Positions 11,568 to 23,451 are shown, counted from the first letter of the stretch. The stretch is 64,000 nt of DNA from Mycosphaerella arachidis (GCA_001297265.1 LIHB01000098.1:36090-100089), one strand, 5' to 3'. Translations and numbers: made by a program. Notes: a model not told the origin generated them from the sequence alone.

Positions 11568-11976
11568 ATGTCAGACAACGTCCAAATGCCGCCAACCGGT
11601 AAGAGCACTCTCCCCCACATCCACCTCTGCAAACCCACAGCCAAGTCACTTACTGACAACGCGTCCATACCCAACAGAGCCCGCCCACCAATTGTCCCTC
11701 CATCAACGCCGACTCCGCGGCCTTACAGCCATGCTAGCAACACTCGGAGAATGGTGCATGGCAGTACAGAGGGAGATGCGCACGACGGACGACTGGATCG
11801 AGCCGGATAGTGTGCCGTTGGAAGCGAGTCGCGCGTGTCTGCAGGCTATCGCTGCGGCGATTCGTAGGGATGTGGCGGCAGTGAGGGAGGTGTTGCGGCA
11901 GGCGTTGAGAGTGATTGAGGAAGCTAAGGCTCGGGAGGTGGAGGAGGGGGCGATGGCGGCGGAGTGGTGCCAGTGA
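11568..11976 (+). CDS. Small orphan helical protein, two exons
   Basis: Exon 1 is 11568-11598 and exon 2 is 11678-11976; the 79-nt intron has donor GTAAGA, branch TTACTGAC and acceptor ACAG, giving 109 residues. The ATG sits in a good context (ACCACAATG). The protein begins MSDNVQMPPT, has a region with Trp and Met around residue 30-40, and ends in a long Ala/Arg/Glu-rich amphipathic helix (about 60-103) that could form a coiled coil. There is no recognised family. It ends about 260 bp before the RIP block at 12240, yet its codons show no CA or TG loss, so it escaped mutation. Confidence 0.68.
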
Positions 11977-12265
11977 TGTTGATGGGGGAGGGGAGGAAAG
12001 GGGAGGAGTTAATGGTAGATTGTAAGGGTGATGGTACTGACGGGAATGCGATGGTTTGGTTCTTGGAGATCGCGGATCTCGGTACGGGGCCGGCCGACGG
12101 CCCGGGATTACTCCTTGGCGGCGCTCGCATACGTTGACTCTTCATCATCGTCTTTAGAGAATCAGAACAAGTGCACCTTTCTATAACAGCAACGCTGCAT
12201 ATTCATTTTGCTCGCCCGCTGCACCTACAATCGTAGCAAGTGTCTTGCATAAGCGCTACTTAATA

Positions 12266-12275
12266 GATCGTTAAG
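12266..12275 (+). repeat. Possible left terminal inverted repeat word
   Basis: GATCGTTAAG lies just inside the left border of the RIP block; the exact inverse lies just inside the right border at 18021-18030. Confidence 0.35.
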
Positions 12276-15200
12276 CTTGCGACTTAGACTCGGTAAACCT
12301 ACTATATAGTATCTATACTCTACCGCTTATATAGTTAAAAGGAGGTATCGTATCGTAAGTCGACTAACTATCTACGAACGGCTCCCTCGTCCTTAACCTC
12401 TATATTATATTAGTCTTACTAAGCTATTAAATCGTAAATTATAGTATAGCCTACTAGTTATTAAGCTCCTATCGGTAATCTAAATCCTCTACTTAAGCTT
12501 ATCGAGTACCTTCTACTACTATCGTCTTAAAGCCTCTACTTTAATGTCCTAGAAACCTATTCTTCTTACCTTCGTATACGGCGCCGTATCGTTATACGCT
12601 TTCTTAGCGAGGACTAAGCGCGGAAGCGAGGAGTACTTAGTAATTCCCTCGCTTAGTCGCCTTCCCTCTCGCTAATAACTGCTAGTAGCGTCTCGTACTA
12701 TATAAAATGAAAACGATACTACTGTTTTTCCTATAAGAACTAATAGATCCGCTCTATACCGGCCGTAAGGGACAGCTCGGTAGCTATAAGAAGACTCCTT
12801 TATCTAGTTAGACCGTCTATACGAGGGCTTTTTTGTCGTAGGTAGCATTTAAAATAGCGATGCTAGATACTTACTAATTAAGGTAGTACTCCGACTTAGC
12901 TAAGCGTTATAGCTTATAGAGGTATTTCCCGCTTAGGACGAGTAAGACGGCCTAGACTATAATAGCTCTAACGTTTACGAGATATCGGGCCCGAGCCGTG
13001 TTTTCCCCTATCGAAGACAATAGCAAAGTATATATATGTAGCCTTTACGCCTCGCTCGTGTTAGTGTTTGCAGTTTATAGAAAGATAGCCTCGAGTATCT
13101 AGTATAGTAGTTACGATGTCTTAAACTAAGTTAGCTTTTCGTTCTCGATCTACGTACTTACTTATTTCTATTAAACATAGATATAGAGGTAGTTAACTAG
13201 GCGATAATGTATAGCAAGGAGCTAGGTACCGCTAACGTTACGATAGAAGAAGACAACGACGTATATCTAGACTAGTATGTACGAAGAGTTCGAGGCGCTC
13301 GTTAACGTTACGTATAGGTACGAGGTTAGCGATTATCGTATACCTTTCTTAGATTACTACTTCGGGCTCTATTCTAATATAGAAGTCCCTAGGTCGCTCG
13401 TAAAATCCTACTACCGGTAAGGAAAGCATATAGCTTAATTAGTCTACTAAACCTAAGGTAGCTTCTACTGTTTAGCGTAGTATATTAAGTACCGAATAGC
13501 CTTAGGTAGGAATTACGGCGACGGAAGTCTACCGCCTAAAACTTCGCTATTTACTCTTAGTACAGATCCGGTCTTATTACATTAGGTACATGTACTAAAT
13601 AGCGGCTACAGTTATAGCAAAACGCCTTCTAGATGCGGTAGCCCGTAGAAAGACTAAGGGAGGAGTCTCGCTTAAGCCTACAAAGGAAAAGTACTATAAT
13701 AGAAGTCGTCTCTATTTAGTATCGATATTTACGTAACTCTATAGACTAGTAAGGAGACAGATACTCGCGTTCTTATATAGATAAGAGCGTTGCTTTTCTA
13801 TAGCTAGAGATAGTAGATAGAAGCTTACAGCCTAGGTAAAGATAGTTAAGCTACTACGGCTATTCGTAGAGACTACGCTTCTCGAGAAGAGCGGTATTAG
13901 AGATGTATCTTCTGTTCGGAAGCGACGATACAACTTTAGCCTTTGTCCTTCTTAGAACCTATCTTTCTATGTCTCGGTAGGCTTCGGATCGGTAGAGTAC
14001 TTTAAGGTTCTAACTACAAATCTATAGGTCTGTAGAATTCTAACGAGTTCGGGTCTATAGTAATATAAGTCTATATAATGTAGAATGTAGATTACTTTGC
14101 CTCTCTTCTAAGATGTTTTACCTTAGACGACGGGCTTTACTACTCTATGTTAGGTATAGCTGTCGCTACTCGAAGGTATCGAGTAGGTATTTAGGACTAA
14201 CTTAAGCTTTTAGAGTTTACTAGCCTATTCCTTAGCATTTACTAACATTCTAAGACCCTTGTACTTACGCGTACGCCTACGTATACATCCTACTAAGGTA
14301 TATCTATCGGCATATTTACCTCCCTATAGGTAGTAAGTAAGTAGTAGAAAGATAGGTAATCTAGTTACTTACTTGCAATACTCTAAACGTACAGTACTTG
14401 CGGGGAGCTATTAGAATCCTAGAATAAACGAGCTAGGAGCGTAGTACTATGTACTCCTAGCATCCGAATCGTATTAGACTTCTTACTCTTTATTAACCTG
14501 CTTTTAAGCAAAGCAAATCCTTTGTCTACTATAGCCTACGTAGGGCGTCTCTAGTATACATCTAGATTAACGCTTTAAGCGTATCTAGTACCTCCGCTAT
14601 AAAGACTATATACTCTTAGAGTTAATGACATTATAGTAAGAGACGATAGAGTCTACGCGTTAAGGTATAAGCGCTACTAATAGTACCTTAAAATTACGTC
14701 TATCTTTTACAAGCTTACGAAGACGCTTTATCTCCTATGTACTTCTTCTCTTACGCTAAATTCTACGTCCTAGCATTCCTTTTACGCGAATCGTAAACTC
14801 TCTCGATTTTATTATAACTAACGGTCGAACTCGCTTCTTAGGCTCGCTTTATACGACTTTCTTTTACAGCGATCTACGTCTAGTTAGACGCTATCCCGAG
14901 CCCGAATCGACGCCGCGAATATTCCTCGCTTCGATAAGAGGAATTAGAGGGTATATTTTAATAAGAAGTACCTACGGCTAGGACTCTTTACGCTACCGTA
15001 TCTTAATTCGGGCTACGTATCCCCGCCTAGATAAGGCGGATCTTACCTTTGTCTTAGCTAAATACTATCCCGTAGGCGGTAGTTTATACCGCTCGGCTTC
15101 TATTACATCGTATATTTTACCGCTTTCTCGTTAATTTCCGGTAGATCTTTCCGCTCTAACCTTGTCTCGAAGTACTATTATCGGTTCTTGCGACATTATG

Positions 15201-18020
15201 CTCTTCCTTTAAAGTAGTTATAACTTTGTATACTAGTTAGTCGGAATAGTTAGGACTTTGTACCTTACTATCGTATAAGTTAGCCTCTCTAATTATTTAT
15301 TCGACTACCTCTATCGATCGGACTATAGACTCTCTATTATAGAACAATACGATCGTACTCGCTCCTAATAGCGAGGTTTATAATTAAGTAATTTTAGTCT
15401 ACCTATATCCGCGTAAGTACGGCTACTAATCGGTTCTCGATAGCGAAAGGTAAGTCTATACTATAAATTATAAGCCTACGGTCTTATTTGCGGGTATAAC
15501 GTAATAAAATAAAGGATGCTAAGGTTACGATACATTAGCGCTTGTTACTAGTATGTTATACTGCGAATAGCCGCCGGCGATAGTAATTCGCTATATAGCT
15601 TAGGAGGTACTAGGGGAATTATAGGCAAGTAGAGTTTACTAGCTCCATCCTCGGCATTTACTCGTAGTTCGATTAATCTAGTACTACAAATACATCTTAG
15701 CGGTAGGCGTGTATATATAAGTGTAGTTATCTACCTTAAATAGATATAAACGTATAAGTAGCAATTACTGCAAGCCGTACTAGTACAATTTCTTGCTCTC
15801 GAAGCTAGAGACACGGGAGAAATAGTCGAGGTTAACCGCATTAGTAGCGGATAAGTTATAGAGTTAGCCTCGAGATACTATAACCCCTTTAACGTATCTT
15901 CCCGCGAACTATAAGGTAACCTAAGATCTATTACTAGTAGCGAACAATCTTCTCTCGCATTATACCTACCTTCGCTAGAAACTATAATTATAAACAAGAT
16001 ATCGGATTTTACCTAGTAGTAGGAAAAAGTCTTTTACCTACGAGTCTACTACTAGATCTTAACTCTACCCTAAGTCCTTACGACCTCCGTCTACTTACGG
16101 CTATAGCGACATAATTAGGAGGTATCCGATGCTAGTAAGTAACTAGAGTAGTACCTTCGAAATTAAAAGTAATATAAGTAGATCTAAATAACATCGGGGA
16201 CCGTATAATGTTATAATAGGAGCTATCGTCGCCTTTAAGTAAGGCTAAAGGAACGCCGACGGAATCTATAATATAGAAGGATCGAGGAAAAGCGTACGTA
16301 ACTTAATATTTTTTATCGTAAACTATTACCCGCCGCGTTAAAACGGCATTACCTCTTCGTACTTATTAGAAGGGCTTAGGTAATTTGTTTACTTCGACGC
16401 GACTACTAGATGTTCGGTTTATACTTATCTCTCGAGGATTACTACGGAAAAGGTATTACCTACTTTCTTCCTACGTACTCGCATCTACTTAGACAATTGC
16501 GGCTATTAAGCTCGTCGGAATAACGAATGCCGATTAACTTAGAGCCGTTAGCATTCTACTATACTCTTACGGCTTAGGTTTATAACTAGAATGTCTAAGA
16601 GATATAGCGACCTTAGATTCCTATATCGCTTATGTATATAGAATGTCTAAAGACTACTACAATCTTAATAATGCAGTATTCCTTTAAGTAGGTAGATGTC
16701 TACTGCCGTTACTATACGCTTAGACCTACCTACTTAGCCTATACTCCTAGCGATTCGGCCTACGAGCTCTCCGAATTTGTACAGCTTATAGCCTATAGTA
16801 CTTTAAGAACTGTACGGATATGTTTGTACTTCTATAAAGGCTAATCTATTAAGATGCGCGGATCTGTAGTACCGTAAATTACGTTATATATAAGGAACCC
16901 TTCCTAGACTTTATCGAAGACAAGGAGCTAATAATTACTAGACTAGAAGTAGGCAAAGTAGCATTACCTTACTTTCGGCTTAATAAGCAGCTTCTGTCTC
17001 GCTTAAATCGTACGAGATCCGATTATACTTCTAAGACGACCTAAGGGATCCTCCCTTAGCTTTACGGCCGAGTCTACGTAGTAGGAACTAAGATCGCATA
17101 GGCCCGCGGTATCGAGAGAATGTAGTATTACCCTTTGTAGGCTTTTGTATCGTAGCCTATAGTAATGCCGAAGCTTAGATTGTTAGCTAATAGCATTACT
17201 ACTAGTAGTAGTAACGGGAAGCGGCGGACTATACTATATACAATCGCGGCTAAATGTTACATTATAATGCATTGTTACTAGGCCCTAGTACTCTAACTAC
17301 TTCTATCTTACGTTACAACGATCTAATTATCTTACCCTTACTAAAGTAGGACTCTTAGCCTTACTCTAATCCTCGTAGCCTAGGAAGATCTCTATCGGAC
17401 GTAGACCTCTATTTCGCTAACTCTACGTACTATAAAGTCCTTACGAGTTAGCTTAAACTACTCGTGTTCGCATTATTAGCCTCTACGAAATTAGCATTAT
17501 TAGGACGATAGCCCGATAGTATTCGGTAGCGTCGAAGAAAGCATTAGACTATCTAGAGAGTAGTAGGTCGCTCTAGAGCTTAAAAAATATTAGAAGAGAG
17601 CATATTAATTTAAAGTTAAAGGCGCTAAATAGTAATGTCTATATAGTAATAGATTCTCTACTAAATCTTAGGCGAGACAATGTAGTAGCTCTAATATTAA
17701 GTAGGGAATTACCTAGATTTCTCGCTAATAAGCTATTAGCCTCGACTCGTAAGCTTCGCTGTCTAGGTAATCTTATTAGGGCGATTGTACTTAGACGAGC
17801 ATAACCGGAAGAGTTAGCGTCTTTAATAGGCGGTCGGAGAAGCGATAAATTATCCTAGAAGTTTAGGTAATATAATACCGGGTCCTTAAGAGAAGGTGTA
17901 TAGATTCATGTATTAAGAGAGATCTACGAACTCGCGAGAAAAGGAATGTATGTAGTTAAGTAAGTACTAAGGCGGCTAGGGCCTTAGCATCTAAAGAACT
18001 GCTAGGATTAGCATTAAGTC

Positions 18021-18030
18021 CTTAACGATC
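18021..18030 (-). repeat. Possible right terminal inverted repeat word
   Basis: CTTAACGATC is the reverse complement of the word at 12266-12275. It suggests a DNA transposon of about 5.8 kb, but ten bases are weak evidence. Confidence 0.35.
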
Positions 18031-18060
18031 GTTCTCTATACATTTGTAGAAAAGCGTAGG

Positions 18061-18605
18061 TTGTTAAAGTCTATACTACACACAAGAATAGAACTTGAAA
18101 ATCTCATACCCTGGCCGCGACGATGGGACGTTCTTATAAGCTCAGCGCCAAGCTTTTCCATTCCATACCCGACGAATTACCGAATTAGGTGCACCGGTAC
18201 CACTTTACACTTCTCATCGACAACGTCCTATTCCTTGTCCATCTCAACTCGCTCGCCTCGCCTGCTATAACTCCGTCTGCTATGCGATGTCGCAGCGCAG
18301 CTATGCCACATCGGCGTCGGTTTGTCGTCGCCGTCGCAAACATGTCCATGTGCTGCAGCGCACCGCATCCAATGCCCGGCGGCAAGTCTCGACGGATCCG
18401 TCTCCTTTGCGAGCATGGCAATATATATATATCTACGCTCGAGACCCTCTCCAGAGACACTTTCTCTTCTTCAACCCAGCTGAACAATTTAATACAACCT
18501 GAAGTCAACAGCTTGAGTAACACATCTTCCCTACAACAGAACAAGACGGTCTATAGCCAAGAACCTCTTACCCTTCGAATCAGCTCTCTTCGCCTATAAT
18601 CGATC
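18061..18605 (+). promoter_or_regulatory. Upstream region of the 18606 gene
   Basis: 545 bp between the RIP border and the ATG at 18606. It contains an AT run (ATATATATAT at 18420-18430) about 180 bp before the ATG and a CT-rich stretch (18440-18480), both common in fungal core promoters. No factor site is claimed. CA and TG are at normal levels here. Confidence 0.35.
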
Positions 18606-20672
18606 ATGGCCGCGTCTCCAGGACCGTCGTCGTCATCAGCATCGCCGGCATCGTCAGCTTCCTCCATCGCCAGCTCGGACTCAACTTACCTAGACACTGA
18701 CGCCGGTCACGAGCAGTTCGACAACTTCGCCACTTACCAAAGTCTTTCCACTCTTGACTACGACGAGAAATGTGTCTACGCTAAGTCGGCTCGCACTACT
18801 ATTATCCGCGACGCGGCTATGCACCGCTACCACTCCAAGAATCTCCCGGGCCCACAGCGCATCGTCTCCTTGGCTAGGCTTCTTGGCCTCTCTTCCTCCA
18901 GCATTCGCGTCATGCCGACTGACTTGCTCGACAAGATCTTCACAAGCCTGATTAACAAGATTAAGAACGAGGTCGCTATTGGTAAGCTGAGACCACTTCT
19001 GGACCTAGACGGGAATGAGCAGAAGTGGCGTGTGGCCGCGCAGGTTCAACTGGGCTGTGCGGACTGGGACTTCTATCGAGATGGCATCAGAGCTACAGTC
19101 ACAGCTGGCTCGCAGGGACATGCCTTTGTCGAGAATGTTGCCTTTCATCACATGACTTTGAGCATCCTCGCCCAGTCCTGTGTTAAGGTGGCTCTGTGTG
19201 TCGCTCGGGGAAATCGAATTCCCTCGGCTTTGAGAGATCTTATTCCAGTCTCAGATGGAAACGTCTCAAACCGCATGCAGCGCGGCCAGCTGACTACAGC
19301 TTCTGGTTCCGGCGTGCAAGAAGTCGAGCCTGAGCAGCTCTCAGCCTCGTCTAAGCAACAGGACAGAGAGCAGCGCATCAAAGAGCTGGAGTCCGAGAAC
19401 CTCCAGGTGAGCAAGGCCAAGGATCGAGCTAGCCAACAGGGTCGGGATGACCTTGACTTGGAGCTTCGCCAGCTTCAGCAGCAACTTACCCAGGAGCGCA
19501 ACTCGCACACACGCACCTTCGAGGCGCACTCTGCTAAGTATCGCAACATGCAGGTCGAGCTCAACGACACCATACGCAAGCACAACCGCATCGTTTCCAG
19601 CCTCGGGGCACAGCGCGACGATGCTGTGGCACAGCGTGAAGACCTCCAGAGAGAATTGTCTCATCTCCAAGTCTGCGACCAATCAGAGGCTGAACGTGTT
19701 AACGATATCATCCAACGCCTCCAGGCAGAGCGAGATGAGGTGGCTGCAGAGAATGCTCGCCTTGAGCGAATCGTCAAGTCCTCTAAAGGGCAGAAGAAGG
19801 GTGGCAGATTCAGCTTGCCTTCTCAAGACTGTCTCATTCAGGAGGAGGCCTCGACTTCTCACGGCATGTCAACTCCGCAGAGCGTTTCAGCTCTGCAGAG
19901 CTCTTCAGCTCCTCAGAGCATCTCAACTCCGAAGAGCACCTTAGCTCCTCAAGGCATTTCAACTTCGCAGAACATCTCCAATGCGCAGAAGGAAACAGTT
20001 GCCTACTTTGCCACGGCTCCTGCCCCATCCGTCTTCGCAAGCCCTGCTTACACAACTTTTCCTGCTCCAACTTGTGAGGTGGTAGGCAAGGCCTCTTCCA
20101 AGTTTGCCGAGTCGACTCCTCCGCGCAACGAAGCAGCTCGCTTCTCCGACTCTGGATATAGCAGTCGCTCCTCCGCGGCAAGCCAACTTGCTTACTTTTC
20201 CATACCTCCTGCTCCATCTGCGTTCACTTCCCTGCCCGGAGCTGCATACCAGCTCTACGACAGCCCTCCAGGTCCATTGACATCGCCATACGATCGCTAT
20301 ATGAGCACTCCAGCCCGTCGATCAGGAACCAACACCACCATCACCGAGGAGAATAGCACGGCATCGTCCAACGCCCACTTCTCTGGCTCCCCAGTCACCC
20401 GTGCAGTCGTAACGATGAAGATGGAGAAGTCACAGGTACCACAGTACCTAACCCTTCCTCCATCTCGCCCCGGTCGTGTTCGTTACAACATTCCACCACC
20501 AAAGACTATGTCGAACAGCGACAGCAGCAGCAGCAGCAACCGCAAGACAAGGGTTGAGGGAGGGGACATTGCCAGCCATTTGCAGGCTCTCCGTAGTAGA
20601 CTCAAGATGGCCGATGCCGCCTGGCCAGAGGAAGGTTTGTTCCGAGGAGGAAGAAGTTTGACGCCATACTAA
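18606..20672 (+). CDS. Orphan coiled-coil protein
   Basis: A single uninterrupted frame of 688 residues from an ATG in good context (CGATCATGGCC). In order: a Ser/Ala-rich start; a balanced, probably globular domain (about 45-215) with LARLLGL and a hydrophobic stretch around HHMTLSILAQSCVKVALCVA; a long coiled coil (about 240-395) rich in Glu, Gln, Arg and Leu; a six-residue tandem repeat of the type APQSIS/TPKSTL (about 420-460); then a disordered Pro/Ser/Tyr-rich tail with a Ser run near 630. There is no signal peptide, and the hydrophobic stretch contains His and Cys, so a membrane span is doubtful. No family is recognised. The layout suits a cytoskeletal or nuclear scaffold, but this is inference. 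It starts only about 550 bp from the RIP block and shows no sign of RIP. Confidence 0.78.
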   Translation: MAASPGPSSSSASPASSASSIASSDSTYLDTDAGHEQFDNFATYQSLSTLDYDEKCVYAKSARTTIIRDAAMHRYHSKNLPGPQRIVSLARLLGLSSSSIRVMPTDLLDKIFTSLINKIKNEVAIGKLRPLLDLDGNEQKWRVAAQVQLGCADWDFYRDGIRATVTAGSQGHAFVENVAFHHMTLSILAQSCVKVALCVARGNRIPSALRDLIPVSDGNVSNRMQRGQLTTASGSGVQEVEPEQLSASSKQQDREQRIKELESENLQVSKAKDRASQQGRDDLDLELRQLQQQLTQERNSHTRTFEAHSAKYRNMQVELNDTIRKHNRIVSSLGAQRDDAVAQREDLQRELSHLQVCDQSEAERVNDIIQRLQAERDEVAAENARLERIVKSSKGQKKGGRFSLPSQDCLIQEEASTSHGMSTPQSVSALQSSSAPQSISTPKSTLAPQGISTSQNISNAQKETVAYFATAPAPSVFASPAYTTFPAPTCEVVGKASSKFAESTPPRNEAARFSDSGYSSRSSAASQLAYFSIPPAPSAFTSLPGAAYQLYDSPPGPLTSPYDRYMSTPARRSGTNTTITEENSTASSNAHFSGSPVTRAVVTMKMEKSQVPQYLTLPPSRPGRVRYNIPPPKTMSNSDSSSSSNRKTRVEGGDIASHLQALRSRLKMADAAWPEEGLFRGGRSLTPY

Positions 20673-21085
20673 CCACGATAGAATTGACAGAGAGGATTAA
20701 TCTGGCTTTGTGACAGTCTTACATAGTAGGATCGACTGAAGTTGATTGATGATGATAATGACTTAGGAACGAAGATACGACATGAGAATCAGATGACGAC
20801 AAGCCAGAACTTAGAATGCACGTACGTACAATGACTTACAACTCTTTAAAGGACAGCGCTCTCGTTGCAGTTTTCCTTTCTCTTGAATTGCTGACAAAGA
20901 AAGGCTCACTTTTCGTGATACTTTAGGACATCAACCGCACTATCCCTAGCAACAGTCAACCCCGTTCCTACAAACGAAATCTCCTTCTTCACTTCTTTCT
21001 CGCCATGCTTTCTTTCGTTCCTTACCCAAGTACCCCAACCCCAAAGCGCCACACTTCCCTCACCGCCCTCCTTACAGTCATCTCC
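20673..21085. other. Downstream and intergenic, nothing recognised
   Basis: 3' flank of the coiled-coil gene. It becomes increasingly C/T-rich towards the minisatellite, and its open frames are low-complexity artefacts. Confidence 0.4.
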
Positions 21086-21357
21086 TTCCTCCCTCCCTCC
21101 CTTCATCCCGCACGCTCCTCATCCCTTCACCCTAGGGCGCTTCTCCCCAATCATCTCCTTGCTCCATCCCTTCCTCCCTCCCTCCCTTCATCCCGCACGC
21201 TCCTCATCCCTTCACCCTAGGGCGCTTCTCCCCAATCATCTCCTTGCTCCATCCCTTCCTCCCTCCCTCCCTTCATCCCGCACGCTCCTCATCCCTTCAC
21301 CCTAGGGCGCTTCTCCCCAATCATCTCCTTGCTCCATCCCTTCCTCCCTCCCTCCCT
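21086..21357. repeat. 85-bp minisatellite, about 3.2 copies
   Basis: The pyrimidine-rich unit starting TTCCTCCCTCCCTCCC begins at 21086, 21171, 21256 and 21341, so the period is exactly 85 bp, with three full, nearly identical copies and a partial fourth. The period is not a multiple of three, so the open frames across it are not coding. One strand is almost pure C/T within each unit, which could form unusual DNA structures. Confidence 0.92.
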
Positions 21358-21373
21358 TCCTCCCTCATTATCC

Positions 21374-21931
21374 TCACCCCTGCATCCATCCCCTACCCCT
21401 ACCACCCTCTCCCTCCTCCCCATCACACATAACCATGTGCCTAACCCCCTCAGAATTCCTCCTGAACCCTCCTGAACCTCCTCCTCCTCCTCCTTGCTCC
21501 CAGCATAGATACGGCTCCGCCCTTACCGCTTCGTGTCGTTGGTACCCACCATCAGCAGAAGCAGCAGTCGACGAAGAAGAAGACCAAGCGAAACTCCCCA
21601 CGAGAAGCACAACTACAAGGGAAAAGGCAAGAATGACCCGACGTGGAACAGCTCTGGCCCCAACCAAGAGGGGCCACCCCATTATCATTATAGTGGCGAA
21701 GGCACTGGCCCCTGCGTTTAGGATCTTGGTAACGAGTGTAACGATCTTGCTCTGGATCGTAGTGTTGTTGGTGTTGAGATTGACTGCTGCTGCTGCGTCG
21801 TGGGCGACGAGGGCGGTGATCAAGTGTTGTTTGCTGTGGAGGCCTGTGATGGGGATGTTACGGTTTCGGCAGAGGGATTTGAGGTGGTCGTAGGTGAAGG
21901 CTAAGTAGGTTGTTGTTAGGGGGGACGTCAT
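21374..21931 (-). CDS. Small SAP-like protein with a possible membrane segment
   Basis: A reverse frame of 185 residues. Residues about 12-45 (LKSLCRNRNIPITG followed by KQHLITALVAH) fit the helix-turn-helix pattern of SAP/HeH motifs, in which a short helix ending in Leu-Cys-Arg is followed by a Gly turn and a second helix with Leu-Ile. Residues 82-116 are hydrophobic and include VILAFSLVVVLLVG, a candidate membrane span, followed by Ser- and Gly-rich low-complexity sequence. SAP motifs usually bind DNA; SAP/HeH plus a membrane span is seen in inner nuclear membrane proteins, but that link is speculative here. The C-terminal third overlaps pyrimidine-rich DNA next to the minisatellite and may not be translated; an unrecognised intron is possible. 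Confidence 0.45.
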   Translation of the reverse strand: MTSPLTTTYLAFTYDHLKSLCRNRNIPITGLHSKQHLITALVAHDAAAAVNLNTNNTTIQSKIVTLVTKILNAGASAFATIMIMGWPLLVGARAVPRRVILAFSLVVVLLVGSFAWSSSSSTAASADGGYQRHEAVRAEPYLCWEQGGGGGGSGGFRRNSEGVRHMVMCDGEEGEGGRGRGWMQG

Positions 21932-23451
21932 GGACTTTGGGGTTTGGTGAGTTGAGGTTGTTGAGGTTGTTGACGGTCTGTCGAGTGGTATAGGGCTAGA
22001 AGCTTGTTGAAATTGTTAAAGTTGTGGACGTTCCTAACGTTCTTGACGGTCTGTCGAGTGGTCGTACAAGCTCTCTGTTTGTGTGATGTGCTTGTCGTGG
22101 TATCTTTCTCTGCCCCCCTTATCGTGTGCTTTGTCCGATCTGTCGTGAACCGCGTGCTCTGAATGACCGACACGACACTGGAGGGACTTGTCCCACTAAA
22201 TATACCCTACGTCCCTTGGAAAGCGACCTAAAAACGGCCTAAGACATGTCCCCAGAATCATGCAGAGGGAATAGCTCAGCGAGACAAGACAAGACGAGAG
22301 TGACGCACGCACGGTGTCTGAGACGAAACACCACAAACATAGCACAAAAACAGATTCATCGTGTGGAAAATAGAGCAGGGTCTTCGACAGATTCATCGTG
22401 TAGAGTACAGAGAAAGAAAGGTCCATATCAATCATGTGCGTCTCGAGACATGGGAGAAACGAGACATGCACGGCGTACAGAGGTGGAGGCCTAGACGAGT
22501 AGTAGGTAGATTCGCACAGAATCAGAATGGAGGCTGTTGCACACTTGCACAAAGAAAGACAAAGAGAGCGACAAAGACCATCCAATACAGAAAGCTACAG
22601 AACTTGCGTCGGAATTCTCATTAACGTCCATCCCAACGAGACGAGCCACCCAGTGAGGCGAGCCACCCGAAAACTGCTTACCTCTCAAATCTGCGTCCTG
22701 CGAGTATACGAAGGCACTCGATCTTTGATACGCTTATAGGATAGCTATACTCAATCTTAGCCCAATATTAGACACAAATACAAGATTCTAAGAACTCTAC
22801 TATTATTGGAGTGAACGTCGTCGAACGACTCCTTTTCGATGTACCCCGGCCGGATTCCCATCTTCGCGCTTCAGCTTGATATCGGATACATAGGATTGTA
22901 AAATAGAAGAAGTTGCGAGAGTCCCCTAGATTTGAAGTCGATTGCAGTAGATGGGACACCTTCTGAGAGATTCTCCGATCGAACCAGGAGACTTTAGGGT
23001 CGCGTGAGATTCGAGCGTGTGGGGACAAGCTTGAATTACGCATTAACTGGTGTAATGTGCAAGGCATACTATTTCTCGTCGGGAAGCAATAGCCACATCT
23101 CTTTGACAGAAGTCGTCGTCCCTCTGCCAGATGTTTCTATTGCGCTCGTTCCAGTGAACTCTAACATCCTGCGCGAGCTTGCATGAACAAATCGAATGGC
23201 GCACATGCAATGGAATAGCGCTTCTGAAGAAGTTGACTTCGCACTAGCACCTTGGTCACGCCCTCCTACTGATCTGGGACTTGTGCATCGGTTCGTCGTC
23301 CTCTGGCGCATATACGACAATACTTCATTATATCGACGCCGCAGCCCTGACGCTTGCAGTTGAGGATCCTATGAGTCTGGCGGCAACACAGACCATCTCC
23401 GCTAAATACTTCTGCGATAGCACTATACTAGGAACAGCCAATCTAGAAGCC
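21932..23451. other. Intergenic stretch, no supported gene
   Basis: No convincing frame. The words GACGGTCTGTCGAGTGGT recur at about 21972 and 22048, within T/G-rich DNA that reads as an ancient small duplication. The remainder shows nothing recognisable. Confidence 0.45.

Larger units (their letters stand above)
12240..18060. mobile_element. RIP-saturated relic of a repeat element, class unknown
   Basis: About 5.8 kb with a radically different dinucleotide make-up from its flanks. In 12301-12480 I find no CA and no TG on the strand as written, while TA is very frequent and CG remains common. That is the expected end state of CpA-to-TpA mutation on both strands (RIP), which acts on duplicated DNA, so this was almost certainly a multicopy transposon. 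All reading frames are shattered and no protein domain can be read. Borders are sharp: ordinary DNA resumes at about 18060 and ends at about 12240. The 10-bp word GATCGTTAAG at 12266-12275 recurs inverted at 18021-18030, possibly residual terminal inverted repeats. No long terminal repeats were seen, although heavy mutation would hide them. Confidence 0.85.

Noticed and set aside
12300..18000. Attempt to read reverse transcriptase, integrase or transposase motifs in the RIP block
   Set aside because: CA and TG loss converts Gln, Trp, Met, His and Cys codons; no motif could be read with confidence on either strand, so no class was assigned.
21005..21432. Two forward Pro/Ser/Leu-rich frames across 21.0-21.4 kb
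   Set aside because: They are the 85-bp pyrimidine minisatellite read in shifting frames; the period is not a multiple of three.
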